Shown here piece after piece: positions 11,077 through 21,796 of a stretch of DNA of 64,000 bases (position 1 is the first letter of the stretch; each line of letters opens with the position of its first letter). The DNA is from Bicyclus anynana (Eukaryota > Arthropoda > Insecta > Lepidoptera > Nymphalidae): positions 1,736,001 through 1,800,000 of the forward strand of contig NC_069095.1 in assembly GCF_947172395.1 (NCBI RefSeq), given 5' to 3'. The notes beneath the pieces are model-generated. The model ran no database searches. It saw nothing but the letters and a program-made list of their open reading frames with translations, and was not told the DNA's origin. Position numbers and translations under genes: made by a program.

Positions 11077-12698
11077 TCTATACTAATATTATAAAGAGGT
11101 AAAGTTTGTAAGTTTGTAAGTTTGTAAGTTTGTAAGTTTGTAACAATTTTTTGAAATGGGGTAATCTTCGGAACTACTGGACCGATTTTAAAAATTCTTT
11201 CACCAGTAGAATGCTACGTTATCGGGGAGTGCTATAGGCTATATTTTATATTTCTAGCATATATAACTACTGAGATATCGCGGGTTTTCTCTTACAGGTC
11301 AGACCGAAAAACTTACTTATTCGCATGCGCTGCCTCAACCATTACGCATAACTGAAATAAATGTATGGAGGCTTTTTGAACCTTTAAAAGTTCTACAAAA
11401 AAGTCCGCGACACCATATATCTATCTTTTATAATTTAGCAGATATAGTACTTTTAGTACTTTAATAAATTATTTAAATTTTAAACTAAGGTTTACGTCAT
11501 TATTTACACAACTAAACTTAAATCCTTATCAAAATAAATTATTTAATAATCACAAGGATATTATAGAGATAAGATTTGCCCTTTACAGTATGTTAATTAG
11601 TTATATAGTTTCGGAGATAATACAAAATTTCTGAAAGTCGCAGAAATGCCGCTATATGACGCCCCGCGGTTTCAATTACGTGGTTCCCGTTCCCGTATGA
11701 ATATGAGGACCAAACATAGCCTATGATACTCGCAAATAATGTAGCTTTCTATTGGTAAAAGAATTTTCCAAATCGGTCCAGTAGATCCAGAGATTACCCC
11801 CGACAACCACGCAAACTTTACATCTTTATAGTATTAGCATAGAAGTCGCTTGGGAAATTATAGTCTTTTGGTCATTGCACCACGCACAAAAGGCTGGACC
11901 AATTTTGCTGAGGGTAGGGATAGGATAGAGGTAGGGAAGGGGTAGGATAGAGGTAGGGTAGGGGTAATTTAGGGAAAGTGTAGGGTAGGGTAGGGTACGG
12001 TACGGATAAGGTAGGGGTAGTGTAGGGTAGGGGCAAGGTAGAGGTAGGGGAAGGATATGGAACGTATAGGGTAGGGGAGGAGTAGGATAGGGGTAGGGTA
12101 GGGTAGGGGTAGGGTACGGGTAGGGTACGTGTAGGGTAGGGTTAGGGTAGGGATAAGGTAGGGGTAGGGAAGGGTTAGGGTTAGCGGTAGGGTAGGAGTA
12201 AGGTAGGGGTAGGGTAGGGGTAGGGTAGGATAGGGTATGGATAGGTTACGGGTAGGGTTAGGGTAAGGTAAGGTGGGGGGAGGGAAGGGTTAGCGTTAGC
12301 GGTAGGGTAGGAGTAAGGTAGGGGTAGTGTAGGGTAGGGGCAAGGTAGAGGTAGGGGAGGAGTAGGATAGGGGTAGGGTAGGGTAGGGGTAGGGTACGGG
12401 TAGGGTAGGGTTAGGGTAGGGATAAGGTAGGGGTAGGGAAGGGTTAGGGTTAGCGGTAGGGTAGGAGTAAGGTAGGGGTAGGGTAGGGGTAGGGTAGGAT
12501 AGGGTATGGATAGGTTACGGGTAGGGTTAGGGTAAGGTAAGGTGGGGGGAGGGAAGGGTTAGCGTTAGCGGTAGGGTAGGAGTAAGGTAGGGGTAGGGTA
12601 GGGTAGGGTAGGGTTGGGTAGGTTTACGAGCAGGGTAAGGTAGAGGTAGAGAAGTTTACATCAATTTTTACGCGGACGAAGTCGCGGGCGTCCGCTAG
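11077..12698 (+). mobile_element. Helitron-like element, complete, non-autonomous, 1.6 kb
   Basis: 5' end TCTATACTAATATTATAAAG preceded by A, and 3' end hairpin GCGGACG...CGTCCGC followed by CTAG and T, as expected for Helitrons (5'-TC, 3' hairpin then CTRR, A/T target). GTAAGTTT repeats lie at 11107-11142. About 11655-11850 carries an inverted copy of the short Helitron-like family (ends AGTATTAGCATAGAAG). The rest is the G-rich array. No Rep/helicase ORF, so it depends on an autonomous partner. Related copy at 55463-58768. Confidence 0.82.
11911..12648 (+). repeat. GGGTAGGGG-type G-rich minisatellite
   Basis: About 740 bp of irregular GGGTA/GGGGTA units on the + strand, mixed with TTAGGG, AAGGTA and GGTTACGGG variants. 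A higher-order duplication is visible: a block starting near 12016 recurs near 12323, and one starting near 12152 recurs 269 bp later near 12421, with two small deletions between copies. Runs of three to six G make it a candidate for G-quadruplex folding. It is not a TTAGG insect telomere. Confidence 0.85.
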
Positions 12699-13002
12699 TC
12701 TACTATATACACAACATGTACAATGATATAATGTATATACAGGGTGTCCCGTAAATATTACGACGTTTACAAGGTGATAGCTGACATCAAGGCCTACTAA
12801 AATAACGCAATACCATATTAGCCGAAATTTCTCGGTTTTTAAGTTAAAACGATTTTTACATAATCAACCCCTTTCGGTACTAAATTAGCAATTGTGACGA
12901 AATGTTTAAAAATAATGTACTAATCTTACATCTTTAGAATCGTTATTAAATGAGCATTTTTAAGCTAGATGTACAACTTTGCCTAGAACATTTTTTTATA
13001 TT
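12699..13002. other. Possible transposon terminus, otherwise unassigned
   Basis: CAGGGTGTCCCGTAAATATT at about 12740 looks like an end shared by insect repeats, but I see no matching opposite end. Confidence 0.3.
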
Positions 13003-13182
13003 AGAGCCTCAATAGCTCAACGGTAAGAGCGGTCGGATTCATCACCGAGGGGTGGTGGTTCGATCCCCGCCCCGTTGGTCTATTGTCATACTCACTCCTA
13101 ATACAGTCTTTCCCGACTAGTTGGAGGGCAATGGGAATATTGGTCATATTTAAAAAGATATGGCAAATATTCTTTAAAAAAA
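13003..13182 (+). repeat. SINE family C, full length
   Basis: tRNA-like head GCCTCAATAGCTCAACGGTA, B box GGTTCGATCCCC, then a short body ending AAAGATATGGCAAATATTCT and an A-run. Related copies at 1477 and 24523. Confidence 0.75.
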
Positions 13183-14809
13183 AAAAACTCGTGAATTCAT
13201 GTTGTACTATCACAAAGTGCAGCCCCTCGGGCATGCTACGAGATCGATAGTGCTCTCGTAACAAAGGACCTCATCCCCATTCAAGAGCCACGCACAGGAT
13301 AGAAAGCGAAATCACCTAGACATCTGTCGCTCTAGTGTTTAACTACTAAGTGATCTCAAGTCGCAGTAGGGAATTATATTTTATCTAGTGGTCTACGGCC
13401 TGTATTAATAGACGCTACTTAACTCAATATCACGTAGATAATAAAATAATTCAAAATCACTTACCATCAGGTGAGATTGTAGTCAAAAGCTACCTTGTAA
13501 AGAATAAAAAAGGTAGGTACTTTTTAATTTTTTTTAAATTTATTTTATTGATAAGATATAACAATTATTTTACATATCGATACTCTCGCCAAACTGTACA
13601 GGCAGTTTGTTGGCGAGTTGACGCTCATTATTCTAGTTATTTTTTAAAAGTAATTGCTAAATCTAATTTTAATAAGATAATTAAAACAAAGGTAACCTAG
13701 GAATTTAATATTATAAAATGAAATAATACAAAAAAAAATACAAAAGGTGCAAAACAATTTCTATTAAGTAAATCCGTCAGTGATGGGGTCCCCAAGGAAA
13801 ACTTAAATAAGCAGAGTCGAATTCTTCATCGTATAAATAATTATCACTATTAAGTCCAGTTATTTTAGGCATTTTAAACCTCAATCTATGAAAAACTTCT
13901 ATAGAGCTGAATTTTTGTATACACCTATTAATAATACGGCGTTGTAATGAAGATTTGAGAAATCGACATTGATATCGTATAAGCTAAAAAAGTTATATAG
14001 GTCACGGAAAACAGTTTTTCGCAAATATTTTGAGACCTATTCTCGGGTGCCAATAGAGGTCATTAAAAAAATTGTTTGTCGTGAAATTATTTACAAAAAA
14101 AATAAGTTTTGAATTTTCTGGAAAATTAACAGACTCAACCAGGGTTTCATTTATTTTCAGTTTTTGAATACCATCTTTAATACAGGTGAGACTGTGGTGG
14201 TTAGACCTCATTTTATAAAAGCTAGAAGTTTGACATGCTCTGATCGTACAAGATATGTACCTAAAGGTAAATCAACTAAAATAAACCGTGTACGAGTATC
14301 ATTATTCATTATGATATAATATACTATTTATCACTTTGAAAATGACAAAAAATCCTTAAAAATAATGTTAATATTTTATATTTTTTGCTAGAAACCTCTT
14401 TACAAACTGAGAGCCTGCGATAGTCAGACTTGCGCCAAATTTAATAATGTTCGACAGACTATCCTCTTAAGTGCTACAGCTACTTAAGGAGTTTTGGTCT
14501 TGGTGTCTTAGAAGACAACAGGTTTCAAGGGTCCAGATTCTTAATTTTCCAAGAATAAAATGTATTTTTTTCTACTCCCATTTCGTAATCTACTCAATAT
14601 AAAACCTCAAACCATATCACAAGGCTATTCATTCCTAAAGGGAATAAAGGGAAGGATGTGAAATACCCAACTGTGACTTATATATTTTTTTTTGTTAAAT
14701 AGCGATAAACTAAAAAAGAAAAAACCTGGCTGAATTGGTGTTTGAGACCCTCGAACTTAAATTTTTAGTTTCCGACTAATTATTATCACCATTATCTAAT
14801 AATATTATA
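13183..14809. other. No gene; SINE A tail only
   Basis: A SINE A tail fragment sits at 13456-13512 (CACTTACCATCAGGTGAGAT). The rest is AT-rich; the minus-strand open frame at 14002-14211 lacks any domain. Confidence 0.45.
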
Positions 14810-14872
14810 ACCTGACGTTTCTAAAGTACTTGTAAACTAAGCCCATTTGAAAAAAATATCTTTATTATACAG
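14810..14872 (+). mobile_element. LINE 3' UTR fragment
   Basis: CTGACGTTTCTAAAGTACTT and GTAAACTAAGCCCATTTGAA match the end of the Jockey/CR1-like 3' UTR seen at 6780-6830. Confidence 0.5.
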
Positions 14873-15484
14873 GTCACAAGTTTTTATGATAAGCTTTGTT
14901 ATGATCTTCTTTTGGGCATGTTAGTGCTTGCGCCAGATGACCTGACTCTTCTCAGCCAACATAACATATTGTATTTGGCATATGCTGACAAACTATCACC
15001 ATTAATAGAATGAGGTGTATCTGAATCTTGCAGATTCTTAGCCCATTATATTTTATGGTCCTTTGCACTAAATTAAACGAATGCTTTAACTAGCATCATG
15101 TAACACCAGCCAAATCACAAAACATTAATTATAATATTATATACATTAAATGTTATCTTAATAAATCTTCTAGACATTATGCGCTTATAACTGGCGAATT
15201 AATTAATTTACCTAATTATGAAAAGTCATATTATTGCAGGGAGTTTTTATACTTTAACGTGATATTAATGTTTCCTGTTTGTTTTTAACACCTATTTATA
15301 TTGTGGAAGTCTAAATATACTTTGGAATTCCGAACTTGGTCAATATTTCTATCGTGACTTGAAAATTAACTTAGAACCAGAGCTCTCTGTTCAGTTGGGT
15401 ACTCATGGGAAGAGGCCGGGGTCTCACCAGTGTGCTGTGTGAACCTGTCAAGATAAAATATCAGATGTTAATGATACATATAGA
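14873..15484. other. No gene recognised
   Basis: AT-rich; the open frame at 15405-15638 runs into the RTE fragment. Confidence 0.4.
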
Positions 15485-15780
15485 TCAAAGTCACCGACAT
15501 AGCTCGATGTGTCGCGAAGCTGAAGTGGCAATGAGCAGAGCACATACTTCGAAGAGCCGATGGACGTCGGGGTCCCTAGGTGCTGCCATGTCGACCCCGC
15601 ACTACAAAGCGCAGTATCGGTTGAACCCCACCAGGTGAACTAACGACATCAAGCGAGTCGCAGGGATTCGCTGGATGCAGGTGGCTCAGGATCGTGATGT
15701 TTGGAAGTCCTTACAAAAGGCCTATGTCCTGCAGTGGACGTCGATCGGCTGATATGTCGATGATGATGAATGATAAATTA
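15485..15780 (+). mobile_element. RTE-like LINE, 3' end
   Basis: Decayed C-terminal part of an RTE-type ORF: sense-strand codons for GW-x-QVAQDRDVWKSLQKAYVLQW-type residues around 15665-15745, then CAGTGGACGTCGATCGGCTG and an ATGATGATG tract. The same terminus recurs at 18430, 22108, 26150, 39296, 54598, 60558 and 63620. Confidence 0.7.
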
Positions 15781-16071
15781 TAATTATTTAAAAACCCAAG
15801 CACCAAAGCTAATCGAGCACGTGAATTTCAAGGAATCAAACCAACTTCCAAACTGAAAATTATTGATGGAAATTTTTTTTGGAAGTAAGAAAAGCTTAAG
15901 AATGAATGCTTAGCCCGACCCAGCTTATTCACTAAATTTGATCTATTAGACACCTAATATAATTAACATCAAATCAATACCAACCGCATTTTTCGTATTC
16001 TGTAAAGCCCAGCCCACAGTTGACGAAAATCACAGTGGCAAATACACTGGTTAGAAATTTTGATTAGTTCG

Positions 16072-16342
16072 AGCTCGAGTGTCCTTTCAAAATGAAAGGG
16101 GTTAGGCCAATAGTCCACCACGCTGGCCCAATGTGGATTGGCAGACGCAGAGAATTAAGAAAATTCTCTGCGTTTGCATGTTTCCTCACGATGGTTTTCC
16201 TTCACCATTTGAGACACGTGATATTTCATTTCTTAAAATGCACATAACTGAAAAGTTGGAGTTGCATGCTTCGGACCGAATTCGAATCCACACCCTCAGG
16301 AATCCAAGGCAGAGGTCATCTCCACTGGGCTATCACGGTTCT
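16072..16342 (-). repeat. SINE family B copy
   Basis: Minus-strand copy: head reads GTGATAGCCCAGTGGAGATG, and the body includes CAGTTATGTGCATTTTAAGA. Diverged by point changes; the open frame across it is incidental. Confidence 0.75.
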
Positions 16343-16783
16343 AAAAATAAAAAAATAATGACTTATATAAATTACCAAGCACTACGAGTACGTACGTCTA
16401 TGTTAAACCATCGAGTCCCGATAAGAAATCGATGTTTTGAAGAACACGATGAATTTTGTATGAAATAGCAGATGCATTCGGTGGAGATAGATGATATTTC
16501 CGACTGTACTCTTCGTCTCTGACGTATAAAATATGTAAGAGGTATTTTCACATCGAATTTATGCTCGCTTAGTACTTACTTGCGGCATACGATTCGAATA
16601 ATACATTAAATCTTCGCGCCGATTTCTTTATAAGATATGTCTATAACGGGTTTCTTTTGTTGAAAATGGAATAGGAAAATGGAAAAAGTTTATCCGTGGA
16701 TTATCCAGTTTCTCAATTCATGACATTTCTCTTGCTTCATACTTTCATAAAGCTGTATTGTAACATAATAAATATAAATATAG

Positions 16784-16965
16784 CTGACTACCCGCGGTTT
16801 CACCTGCATAGTTTCTGCTCCCGTGAAATAAGTGGATATGATATTCACGACACTCACAGATAACGTGACTTTCTATTGCAGTAAAATCTTCGAAATCGAT
16901 TTAGTCGATCCAGAGGTTACCCCGTATCTTACAAATTTTACCTCTTTATGATCTTAAAACATAAA
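16784..16965 (-). mobile_element. Short Helitron-like element
   Basis: Reads CCCGCGGTTTCACCTGCATA, ATCGATTTAGTCGATCC-AG and ends CTCTTTATGATCTTA in place of CTTTATAATATTAGTATAGA. Decayed copy of the family at 61650. Confidence 0.55.
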
Positions 16966-16979
16966 TGAGAAAGGTTTCA

Positions 16980-17212
16980 TCAAAAAAATGACATTCATAA
17001 ATTTCAAAACTCTACCCCGAAAGGGTTAATAAGGGTTTAAAGCTTTTTTATTATAAATAGTTCATGTTTTGAATTATATTTTCGTAAAATGATTAGTGGA
17101 CTATTTATTACACCTACATAAAACGTGCAAAAATATAAATAGTAGGAGGTGAAATAGGGGGTGAAAATTTACATGTAGATTCACGCGGACGAAGTCGCGG
17201 GCGACCGGTAGT
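16980..17212 (+). mobile_element. Helitron-like 3' end
   Basis: Carries GGTGAAATAGGGGGTGAAAA followed by ATTCACGCGGACGAAGTCGC and a terminal GGTAGT; CTAG is changed to GTAG. Confidence 0.5.
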
Positions 17213-17456
17213 CTTAAATTATAGCACAAACAGTAATCATTCAAGCATGTAACATACATTCAGATGTTATAGCAATCCATCTCTACACCACACTTCAGCT
17301 ATCTATCATAAGAGACGATCAATCTACGTTCATATCTATACTTACTTACGATAGTCGATACACATACAAGTATCTGAACAACATTAAAATAGAACTAGTA
17401 TTGCAACTAGTCTAGTTAAAAGAATAAATTCAAGAATTGTTATTTTACTATTTGCT

Positions 17457-17600
17457 AGCCAACGCCCCGCGGTTTCACACGCGTAGTTCTAAAACTAATT
17501 CTGGTAATACGGGGATAAAATATAGCCTATGCCAATTATAAATATAACGTGGCTTAGTGGTTAAGGAACTTTTAAAATCAGTTTAGTAAATCCGGAAACC
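17457..17600 (-). mobile_element. Short Helitron-like element, partial
   Basis: Starts CTAGCCAACGCCCCGCGG, contains AATACGGGGATAAAATATAG and fades near 17600. Confidence 0.5.
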
Positions 17601-17779
17601 ACAAACTATACTAGATATAGTATATATTTGATATCGACATTTATTTGATAGCAACATCAAGTTTTTCTGTATCTGTACCAAAAGCGCAGATTTTTATCCC
17701 GCATTTAATATTTCTTTTCATTTCATCCCTCTTATTTCAACCTATAGTCTGGTTTTCAACCTTAAGTCTTCGAACAGTG

Positions 17780-18000
17780 AGTGTTGCCAGTGATGACCTA
17801 CGGATCCGAGACTTGGTCGTTAACTCGCGAAGTCGCGAAGCTGAAGTGGCAGACCACATAGTTCGAAGAGCCGAGTGATGATCCCAAGGTGCTGCTGTGC
17901 AAGTGCAAGGTGCTGGTGTGCTCTAGGCCGTTGTGCTTGGAGGTCCATGCAAGAGGCCTATGGATAAATAAATATTAGTAGCACATAATAATAATAATAA
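17780..18000 (+). mobile_element. RTE-like LINE 3' end plus (AAT)n
   Basis: Contains CGCGAAGCTGAAGTGGCAGA and TGCAAGAGGCCTATGGA, with internal deletions and a local GTGCAAGGTGCTG duplication, ending near an (ATA)n microsatellite at 17988-18001. Confidence 0.5.
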
Positions 18001-18001
18001 T

Positions 18002-18126
18002 ACCCTTTTATTCAGATTATTATTTTTTTACAAACTTAAAAAAATAACCAAGAAACAGCTACTGCACTCAATCTCTCGTTTATGTTTTTAGTTTGTAAAA
18101 AAAAATTATAATCTGAATAAAAGTAG
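18002..18126. repeat. Foldback repeat, ~33-bp arms
   Basis: CTTTTATTCAGATTATTATT near 18005 pairs with AATTATAATCTGAATAAAAG near 18103-18122; the arms continue through ACAAACTT/AGTTTGT. Possibly a small MITE. Confidence 0.6.
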
Positions 18127-18159
18127 CACATGATGGTTAATATTAAACATAATGGAGAA

Positions 18160-18242
18160 GTTGAAGGTGCATGCCCCGGACCGGATTCAAACCTATGGCC
18201 TCCGAATCAAAGTCAGAGTCATATGCACTGGCCATCACGGTT
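18160..18242 (-). repeat. SINE family B, head only
   Basis: Minus-strand head with GGTGCATGCCCCGGACCGG and a degraded B box; body missing. Confidence 0.6.
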
Positions 18243-18424
18243 TTGTACAACTTGAAATTATTTTTAATAAAAAACAGTGGTATCTGAAAATCTAAGATGT
18301 TCTCGCAAACACTGCCAATTAATTAGTCTCTAATAGCAAGAAATTTATTATTAAAATTTTCTCAAGTAACTTTATTTTCAACCAATTATCCTAAGCTTTG
18401 TGCATTTACATTTTAATATGCAAC

Positions 18425-19000
18425 AGGAACAGTATCATCCTTATCAGTGAATGGATGTCCTCTGGACATACTCGTGTCTCTTGTGGTAACTTCCAAACAC
18501 TACGGTCTTGAACCGCTAGCATCCAGCGGCTCCCTAAAACAGGTCTGTGACGTTGGTCCATCTGACGATGGGTCAACCAACACTACTCTGTCCAGCACCA
18601 TTTCAGTAACTTAGAACCCCCAACGATCTTCGGCTCGTCGAACTATGTGTCTACTACAACTCAACTTCACGATACTGAGCCACCTGCATCCAGCGAATCC
18701 CTGCTTGATGTCGTCAGTCCACCTGGAGGGGGGTCGACCAACACTGCGCTTACTAGTGCGGGGTCGCCATTCCAGCACTTTGGGATCACGTTTGATAACA
18801 ACCGTTATCAGATCATAACTATAATGACCAGGACCGACGGCTTTAATTGCTCTCAACCAAATGCCACAAAATTCCCAACTCCGGGCTGTTATTGAGAATT
18901 TCGAAAAAGATAGAAAATCTCTATATTTCATAGTCCAGGTCACGAACCTTGAACCTCAATCACAAGCCGTAGGTATAGTTACGACTAACCACTAGACAAA
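18425..19000 (-). mobile_element. RTE-like LINE, 3' end (two overlapping pieces)
   Basis: The minus strand from about 18895 to 18611 encodes a GRPPSRWTDDIKQ motif with AGCRWL, typical of the C-terminus of RTE-clade reverse transcriptases. A second piece of the same terminus lies at about 18425-18600. Neither has the endonuclease or RT domains. The 110-aa open frame here is this remnant, not a gene. Confidence 0.65.
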
Positions 19001-20049
19001 CAAGGCAGGCCAACATAGGCGTAAACAAATCCAAGTTCCAAAGGTCTATCTAGGGTCATTTTACGTGTTATTAAAAACAATATGCCCAAATAGACAGGCT
19101 TAATGAATATGTTAATTAATATTAAAATTGTATGTATTCACTCATTATAATTTATAATGTACTCAAGTTCATACGGTTACAATACATTCATTTATACAGA
19201 CATATACACACTACACTAATTGTTCACATTATGTGATGGAAAACTGTTGAAATATTGTACCGCATCACGCAACTACCAAATATACTGTTCCCGACAGGAG
19301 TATACTTGGTCCTATTACATGTTCTATTACGGTAGCTTACCTATAAACCAATCAGACAGGTATATGAATCCTATATCAATACAATACGTCAATGTAAATC
19401 GAATCGCGCTAGGTAATCAACTCTTGACTATAGTGTATAGACCTATAGTATCTACCTTCAGATGCATTATGTGTATTATTACAATAGGAATCATATTTAT
19501 TGGCCCTCTACATAGGCTTGCAATGCATGTCTCCTTATACCAGAAGGGATATGGAGCTTAAACCCACCAAGCTGCTTCAATTGACGAGTTCAGAGGGATG
19601 TTTGATTCTCACAATCACTATCAGATACTCGATAACCTTTCAGAGTTGATACCACAATCACAGGCATTATCATCAAGGGTTAAAAATATGATTAAGTGAA
19701 TTCCCATCGCATCTGCAGCAAATGCGTCTAACACTCACGTCTCAACACCTGTATGTAAATCAGACTAATCAAATCCTACAGCTCTGTGTATGCAGAACGT
19801 GCCGCGTGACCACAATGCAGTACTAGTTTGCTCAGACAACGTAATGTATTTATTATAAATTTTAAAACACTCTTATTTCTGCATCAAAATTGTAATAGGA
19901 TCTGGAATTATATGGAAAACATCACGTAAATCATTTTTGATGACACAAGTTATTATATAAGTCTATCTGTACTAACATTAATAAGCTGATTTTGATCTTT
20001 AGTTGAATGCGCTAATCTCAGTAATTACTGGTTCAAATAGAAAAAATAA
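19001..20049. other. No gene recognised
   Basis: Moderately AT-rich. The open frame at 19220-19561 has no domain I recognise, no visible signal or splice context, and ends at an arbitrary stop. Confidence 0.4.
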
Positions 20050-21240
20050 TAAATAGTCCAATAACTGTCATGTCCATGTTCTGCAAGACTATGGAACGGG
20101 TTCTGAATGGCAAGCTCCTTACATACCTAGAGGGAAAAGACCTCTTGTCAGACCGGCAATATGACTTCCGTCTACTGGTGACCTTCCTAAGTATGCTACT
20201 CATACTTGGAGCGAATCCATTGAAAAATATAGGGCGGGACGTTTTCCTTGAAGGCTTTTGACCGGGTTTAGCATGTCAGTCGTTTCAGTAAGCTGCGTAC
20301 AAGATATCCGCTGACCTGCCCCAAAAAATTAGATATCCAATCGGAACGGTAATTTCGAATTAGAGTAGACGGCTGCTCATCTGACTTATTATACGTCAAT
20401 GTCGGTGTACCACAAGATCTGTTCTCTCCGCTACATTTTTACTGCTGCATACCAATGATCTGCTTAATCCCAGTATCTTTGGGTATGCGGATGACAGCAT
20501 AGTATAGAAGAGTTACATATCTAGCCCTAGAGCCAGCTGATGAGATTTATGAGCTCAGAGAGGCTTTTGTTAACTGCGTGAATATGAACCTGACGATGGC
20601 GATACGAATATTTTGGTTAAATTCAATGCTATCAAGACTCAGGCGTGTTTATTTTCCGCCAATAACCTTTCACTTTGGCTCCCATCTTATCCAACCTCAA
20701 GTTCGGGAAAAGCATCGAATCTATAGCTGAAAGGAGCCAAAAACTGGAAATCTCAATAAGGTCAAGCGGTTCTTCACACCCCACTCTCCCACACGCCCAC
20801 TCACTCTTTACCAGGCTCAGTTCAAAATTTGTATGGAGTACTGCAGCGACCTCTAGAATAGCTCCGCCAAATATCAGCTTGATGCAATATACTCTATACG
20901 TTTAGATCGCTGCGCTAGAAGGTTCATTGGTAATGAACTGATGACACAGGTTGACCTTGCAACATGGTCGCAATGTTGCTTGTATGTCGCTTTACTATCG
21001 GATATACGTTGGTGAGTGAGCGCAGAAAGTTCATCATCTTGTTACTCTTTCTCCTTTCTATCATAGAACAGCAAGATGCCGTGAACTGTATCACTAAGCG
21101 ATTTGTATCCACATTCCTAATTCGCACAGCAAAAATTTGAAATGCACTTCCGGTATTAGTGTTTCCTGACACTTATAATTTAAATCTATGTAAGCGCGAT
21201 CCAACTTAGGTGAATCAATACATTATGATGTCTATTTTCT
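20050..21240 (+). pseudogene. Decayed LINE reverse transcriptase (Jockey-like)
   Basis: Broken reading frames keep RT fragments in order: MSMFCKTMERVLNGKLLTYL then LSDRQYDFR (fingers, 20070-20180), a GVPQ-like remnant near 20408, YADDS at about 20485-20500 (catalytic YADD box), NLKFGKSIESIAER (20690-20740), and a C-terminal HRTAR...PALPVFP-type region decoded with frameshifts at 21045-21175. At least four frameshifts and several stops. The upstream endonuclease is absent. A relative of its 3' end is at 61180-61500. Confidence 0.78.
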
Positions 21241-21630
21241 TACGGTTCCTTCCTAGAAATCCCGGAGGTTAGATCCATAACCTCTTCTTAGCTAAGTTTA
21301 TTACCAGTTAGTAAAGCTTCGATTTTTTTTTAATAAATCAAAAAAGAGGTCATTGCTATAATTCTATTATCCGGCATAAATAATATTAGCTCGACAGTCA
21401 TAATCTGGTTTCGTTATCTTCAATACATTTTAATTAATTTTTTACATTATTATAAAGTGATGATCATAAGTGATGTCGTAAACCTAAAATTAAAGATGAG
21501 GGTTACAAGCACACATTTTAATTTATTTCATAATCTGTACAAAAACGTTTATTATTTCGCTTTAGTGAGCACGATTTATTTTTAAATGTGGCACCGAAAA
21601 AACTGATGCTGCATAAATATGAGTACGTGT
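21241..21630. other. Upstream region of Takeout-like gene 1
   Basis: AT-rich, free of recognised repeats for about 390 bp, unlike the rest of the window. It is where proximal control elements of gene 1 would lie. I saw no CACGTG E-box in it. Confidence 0.45.
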
Positions 21631-21665
21631 TATATATAAAACAGGCGTTAGATGCAGACATCAGT
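21631..21665 (+). promoter_or_regulatory. Core promoter of Takeout-like gene 1 (TATA + Inr)
   Basis: TATATATAAA at 21631-21640 lies 30 nt upstream of TCAGT at 21661-21665, the arthropod initiator consensus. Predicted start is the A at 21663, leaving a 5' UTR of about 70 nt before the ATG at 21733. Confidence 0.75.
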
Positions 21666-21732
21666 GTGTAATTAAGTTTTATATGATAAAGACCGACAAT
21701 ATTTTGGACGGAAAACGGTCAATAATTCAAAA

Positions 21733-21796
21733 ATGTTTCGAATTTTAATTGTGGGATTAATTGGTTATTTTGTTGCTGAATCAAACGCTTGTCCAG
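21733..21796 (+). CDS. Gene 1 exon 1: signal peptide
   Basis: 64 nt; encodes the first 21 residues. Donor CCAG|GTAAGA. This ATG is the first after the predicted start of transcription. Confidence 0.88.

Noticed and set aside
11911..12648. Telomere or subtelomere
   Set aside because: Units are GGGTA/GGGGTA with variants, not the insect TTAGG repeat, and the array is internal to an element with defined ends that recurs elsewhere in the window.
18611..18943. 110-aa gene
   Set aside because: Matches the RTE C-terminal motif GRPPSRWTDDIK with broken continuation; LINE remnant.
19220..19561. 113-aa open frame as a possible membrane protein
   Set aside because: Composition and hydrophobic stretches look random; no signal, domain or splice context, and neighbours are decayed repeats.
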